The notes beneath the pieces are model-generated. The model made no database searches and was not told where the DNA came from. It saw nothing but the letters and a program-made list of their open reading frames with translations. Below, in pieces: positions 59,276-64,000 of a stretch of DNA of 64,000 nt (position 1 is the stretch's first letter; each line of letters starts with the position of its first letter). The stretch is from Reticulitermes lucifugus (lineage: Eukaryota > Arthropoda > Insecta > Blattodea > Rhinotermitidae), in the NCBI GenBank assembly GCA_026260175.1, contig JAKCWW010000029.1, positions 113,384-177,383 of the forward strand, given 5' to 3'. Made by a program: the position numbers and the translations under genes.

Positions 59276-61393
59276 TAAATCATGTCTGTATTATTTTAAA
59301 CTCAGATCATTTTTAGACAGACCTGTGCATCAAGCATAAATAATACTGTCGTCATTTTTCATTTTTTCATGCATAATGATATTTACAACATAAAAAATGG
59401 TGGATATTTACGAAATTTTAGATGTGGAAAACTTCTTAAAATGGTTCGAGTTGAATTCTGTCAGCTCTAAACTATAGAACCTATAATTATGAAGACTTCA
59501 TTAACCGTCATCTATACAATCATTAGTAAACGGGCACATCCTTTGTTGTACTAGCGCCAGAGATCTACTTAGGACCTGTAAAATTCATATCACAGTGGCG
59601 ATAACAAGAAATAATACAGTCATAAGTAGCTGTACTCTAAAAGAGAAACGTTTCGTTTTTTGCAAAGTTTCGAAGCCTAAGCTGCGTGGTAGACTAGTAG
59701 AAGTCCTGCAACTCTTTTCCAAAATATGAGTGAAATTCAGTAAATCATAAACTGATTGTGTGTAAATGTTTAACTCATGCTATGCAGATGGTAAACTCTC
59801 ACATCCCCACACAAATATACATGTAAACCATGGGTGCACAATTTTTCCTATTATCTAGTAGCCACTTCAAAATTCTATGCGTCAGAATGGTGACATAAAG
59901 CAAATTCCGTACTGAACACCCACAAATATTAGGCATCACAGTAAAAATTTAGTGGCCACGAAGACCTGGTCGCGGGATTTGTGCACCCCTGACGTAAGCG
60001 AGAGTGAGTTTTGTTAAATGACATGCTTTCAGTAATGTCAGACTGAGCTGCAGTACAATGTTTATTCTCCACCAACAATATTAATATTAAACACGGAATT
60101 ATAAATAAACGGAATATGCAACACTTAAGATTTAAACCGTAGTGCATATGAACTGCTGCTCCAATTTCGCGTTCAGGTAAACAAGTTACACCGGATAGGC
60201 TGCGAGAGACATGAAGCCTTCGGAACGTTATACAGTGCCCACGTGGTTTTGTTCGTTCTCCCCCAACGAGCTCATTTAAAATTAGTAAAATAAAAGAGTG
60301 GCACTATAACTCCGCTTCTCCATATGCAAAGAGTGATGCTTAGTTAAGCACAGGGACAATTTTATGCGTTTAAAATGCAGAAATTTGGTACTTTCACTGG
60401 TAGTATTGTTAGAGTGATTAAATTAAGCTGAAACCAACATGATGTGAAGATGTAAGGGATGGAGAAGACGTGTTTACAAAAGTTTAGTCTTAGAAACTTG
60501 AGGAGCCTACTTTGGAAACTGAAGTACGGATAATAGGATATGAACATGAGTCTTAAGGAAATGTGGTTTGATTTATGGTATGGAATCTATTCGCTCGATA
60601 TGTGATTTAACGCAGGATCTTTGAACACAGTAATGAAACCTATCACTCAGTAAAAGATAGGAGGATTTTCCTCAGAATTTCAGCAATTAAACCCAATCAA
60701 TTTTTCAAGATTTTAAACAGCATATTTCGTTGCTTCTTTAGCCAAATGTACAAAACGTTGCTATTGTATTCTAAACTTCGAAGCCAAATTAAACATAAAA
60801 TGTAATCACATTTTTCAATAACATAACAGAACAAATCAGTTTTTCAGTTAGTCTGATTTGCCCTACATGTGTCCAACTATAGAGCTTCTACTTATAGACC
60901 GTCTACAAAATTATGTAAACGCAGTTATATTTTAGAAAACCAATTACACTAACACAGTAAAACCCTGCCATATTTCGTCATATTAAAATGCATGAATTCT
61001 TAAGTACCTCTCGGTATTTAAATTACATTAACGTCGTGTAATTATTTTAGAAAGAAAATAGTTCAAAAATAAAAAGTTGTCAATCCAGGATTAATTTTCA
61101 AAATTAAATTCATTTACTTAATTGGCTATTGCATTATTATGCATATATGCTTAATTATATTTCAATTTTATCTTTCGTATCTGCAATATAGGCCTACCCA
61201 TCACTTGTTAATTATGTCAAAGCAGCACAGATAGATAACACACTATTCAGGCGTATAAGCCCATTCTGTGGATGGAGCTACCTAAGTTCCAATTGTATTA
61301 GTACCTGCAACTGGAAGATAGTTTTCTTTCTTTATTTCAGTCACACAGATTGCACCACTAACAATTAAGAAGACTACATCCTTTCCTCTTATA

Positions 61394-61397
<4 letters not shown>
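59276..61397. other. Unassigned AT-rich DNA
   Basis: No gene was recognised. 60211-60235 has 'gaagccttcggaacgtta', the tail of the structured motif found at 47636, without its 5' half. Confidence 0.45.

Positions 61398-61424
<27 letters not shown>
61398..61424. repeat. (TA)n microsatellite
   Basis: About 13 TA dinucleotides. Confidence 0.9.
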
Positions 61425-61569
61425 GTGAAACACAATCGTGACGACAAAGACAAAGGACACTGAACTCAAGCAAAAGATTTTCAGAAAGAGAAAATACAAC
61501 TTAATCCGTAAGGAAAGTTACACGCACAGTAGAAATCGGAAGAGGTTCTTTATTTCCAGCCTCATTTAT

Positions 61570-61605
61570 TACTATTATTATTATTATTATTATTATCATT
61601 ATTAC
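61570..61605. repeat. (ATT)n microsatellite
   Basis: About 11 triplets, one of them CAT. Confidence 0.9.
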
Positions 61606-62080
61606 TCGAAAAGTATCAATTTGTAATTACTTAATTTTTAATCTAGCAACAGTGAATGTTACCGAGAAAAATGTAATAGTGGTTATAAAACCAAATGATT
61701 TTGGAAATCCTTTACAACAAAAATAATTTAGCTATTAGGGCCTTATTGATTTCTGCCTACAAAGAAGGTTAAAAATACGAATAAGGTACATATTTAATGC
61801 ACTGTAAAGGCAACTGGCACTGTAATAACACATCAATTGCATTAATTGCATGAAATCAAAATTACAAATCAGACTTCGTAACGCAACACTAATCGAAACA
61901 AATCAGAAAATTGTATAGCTAACATGGATTCACTTGGCTGCCATTTTGAATTTCTTCCCCTCCCTTCTCTTGATATCGGAAGTGACGACTGGAATAGGCC
62001 TGTTCGAGGATGCATGCTGGTGGCCAAACCAGGATCATCAACCGTCATCACGTCTAAAACTGCCACCGAAATAAAAACAT
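61606..62080. other. Unassigned DNA
   Basis: Nothing recognised. Confidence 0.5.
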
Positions 62081-62104
62081 GAGAGAGAGAGAGAGAGAGA
62101 GAGA
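62081..62104. repeat. (GA)n microsatellite
   Basis: Twelve perfect GA dinucleotides. Confidence 0.9.
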
Positions 62105-62920
62105 CAGAACGTGGAAGACGGATAGAGTAACAAGGAGAAAGAAGCTTACATAATTAGTTTTGTAGAGAACTAGACCACTCGCTAGAGAGGAAAAAGTCAA
62201 GGTCAGTTAGAATTAAAAAGGAATTAAGGCTAATGACATTCTGTACTTTGGTTCAATAGGCTACAGTAAACAGTAATTATATCAAAAGTCGTTTTGCATT
62301 CCTGACCAGTTGAATGACCGAAATGTATACAAACAGTAGCGATTTGCTCTCCTCTCCTTCAACATTTAATGTTATGACAATACCCAGATAGTCCTAATGT
62401 TAGCTTTGTATATATGTAGACCTACATAAGACAAAAGGGCCTGAAAATATAAGGCATGAAATACGAATGCTGTCTACGGCCTTATCACCTAACTGCAGAT
62501 TCCTCATAGAATTTAGACAATAACAATTCTCATAAACCTCTAAATACAGTGCACGTAACGATATGTTGCTGCGTTAACCGGAGAGCCACCTAAATAATGC
62601 TCGTCAAATTACAGTGCAAAATAGAACTTAATTATTTAACTCTTCTGAAAGTTTCATAATTGTGTGCTGAACGAAATGTTGTTAATGGGTGGTAAAGTAC
62701 TTATGACCATTTATACTTTAGCTTTATATATACAACTTAAAAATATAAGAGACAATCGGATAGTATCGAAAGTTAGGCCTGGCTAATTATAATTATATGC
62801 TTTTATATTAAATAGTTTATTATCATTAACAGAATTTAAAATTAATATATCAAAAATGTCTTTTATGAAAGAAACAATAAGCATTGTAACTTAAAATAAA
62901 AGTTCTTGAAAATATGGTTA
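62105..62920. other. Unassigned AT-rich DNA
   Basis: Nothing recognised. Confidence 0.5.
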
Positions 62921-62969
62921 TAATGATAATGACGAAGATGATGATGATAATAATAAGCATAATAATATT
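62921..62969. repeat. (ATG/ATA)n trinucleotide tract
   Basis: Imperfect ATG and ATA triplets. The Met/Ile-rich frame starting at 62914 is an artefact of this tract. Confidence 0.8.
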
Positions 62970-63133
62970 AGTATCAGACTCACATATTCGAAGGGCAGTT
63001 GACCAAACTCCACCACAGATGAACCAAAAAAAACACAGTCGTGTGCTAAAAGTTCATCACTACAGAAAACACATCACCACCAGTGTCTACGCCACAAAAT
63101 TACTACAATATTCTTGTTTCCGTGACATTTGAT

Positions 63134-63158
63134 TTCACACACACGCGCGCGCGCGCGC
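63134..63158. repeat. (CA)n-(CG)n dinucleotide tract
   Basis: CA repeats change directly into about seven CG dinucleotides, an alternating purine-pyrimidine run that favours Z-DNA. Confidence 0.88.
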
Positions 63159-64000
63159 TCACAGAAAACACAATAATACTGGCACCACTAGAGATTATAT
63201 TGACAGGGATGCTGACTGCAATACTGACATTCTCTTAGCTGCATAGAATACAGAAGCAAGTGTTGTTACAAGGGAAAGGTATGTGTGAAAGGGAAAAAAG
63301 TAAACAAATAGGAACAGAAGAGGTCTTAGAAAAAAGAGGAGTGGAGTAAGAGAGTCATGCAGGCAGACATACCATGGGTAATGTGGGTGGGGTGGAGGAG
63401 AGCAGTGTCTGTGCCCGACCACTGCTCGATCGATCCAGCTTTACTCCCGCCCGACCCAACTACTGTCATTTCGTTGCTACGTCACCACATCTACACCCTC
63501 ATCTTCCTTCTCCCACCATTCAGTTCTTTCCACACCTTGTCATATTGTCGGGATAATTTTAAATTTTAAAATTGGAAGTGCGGTTCTATGAAATCTTTAC
63601 TAAGAAAGAGATGTCAACAATTTGTATAGGACAATACGAAATCCAAAATAGGAAAAACGATCACATAAAATCTTTACTAAGCAAGTGATATCGATACAAA
63701 ATACTTATACAGAATAAGTCGAAAATCTATTCTTATACAAGCTAATAGGAAAAAATTCACATAATCACAATATTTTTCCTTAAGGCCAAAAAAGAGAAGA
63801 CATACATTTTAATTTATTCTAAGCTTAAACAAATGGGTTTCTGGAAGCATATATTAAATTGCAAACAGTCTGTAGTTCGGGACCTCGTATGCTTTTGTTC
63901 ACATCTTCTTGCTCTTCTTAATGTGCATGATTAACTTGGAATTAATTTTTGGTAACAATTCGTATGACAGAGTCCTACCAAAAGAATTTACACACTGAGA
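63159..64000. other. Unassigned DNA
   Basis: No gene was recognised. 63195-63569 has overlapping frames on both strands in a C- and T-rich patch, with no family signature. Confidence 0.5.

Overview
The window looks like nuclear DNA of a large-genome invertebrate, most probably an insect. It is AT-rich, no open frame exceeds about 120 codons, simple repeats are frequent, there are two runs of N (33375-33476 and 49079-49211), and the interspersed repeats are arthropod-like. The LINE 3' ends and the tRNA-derived SINE families resemble repeats I associate with cockroaches and termites (Blattodea). That placement is inference from remembered repeat style, not from a search. No prokaryotic operon, rRNA gene, functional tRNA gene or CRISPR array is present.

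I find no convincing host protein gene. The most exon-like segment is a 97-base stretch at 8734-8830 with a good acceptor, a strong donor and an open frame, offered as a weak candidate only. The window is best read as one or more long introns or intergenic DNA that has collected retroelements of different ages.

Layout. 1-65 is a SINE 3' end. 1068-2690 holds degenerate ribozyme-like and hairpin pieces. 4187-4395 is a SINE. 4.4-11.6 kb is mostly unassigned apart from the candidate exon. 11645-15896 is repeat-dense: SINE, an eight-copy 58-bp minisatellite, a GC-rich island, trinucleotide tracts and another SINE. 18-20.3 kb has hairpins and a SINE. 22.7-28.3 kb holds four SINEs, a decayed LINE and a short foldback. 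32.6-36.9 kb has three LINE 3' ends, a 40-bp minisatellite and a triplet-repeat palindrome. 38.9-39.5 kb is a pair of SINEs. 43.7-57.6 kb is the densest part, with SINEs of four families, four foldback elements and a further LINE remnant. 57.6-64 kb is mostly simple repeats and unassigned DNA.

The most interesting signal is a set of about nine hammerhead-ribozyme-like cores, CTGANGA - stem II - GAAA - short stem III - UA, sitting in the arms of foldback elements at 25925-26060, 47730-48090, 48963-49379, 51716-52178 and 54580-54790. One degenerate isolated copy lies near 1.1 kb. In the best copies all three helices can be drawn by hand. Hammerhead ribozymes are known from Penelope-like elements and retrozymes, so these foldbacks are probably non-coding relatives or rearranged ends of such elements. 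A second recurrent motif, CYGAAGACG - hairpin - CGGAACGTT (47636, 18005, 23957, tail only at 60211), may be a divergent relative or a separate structured repeat.
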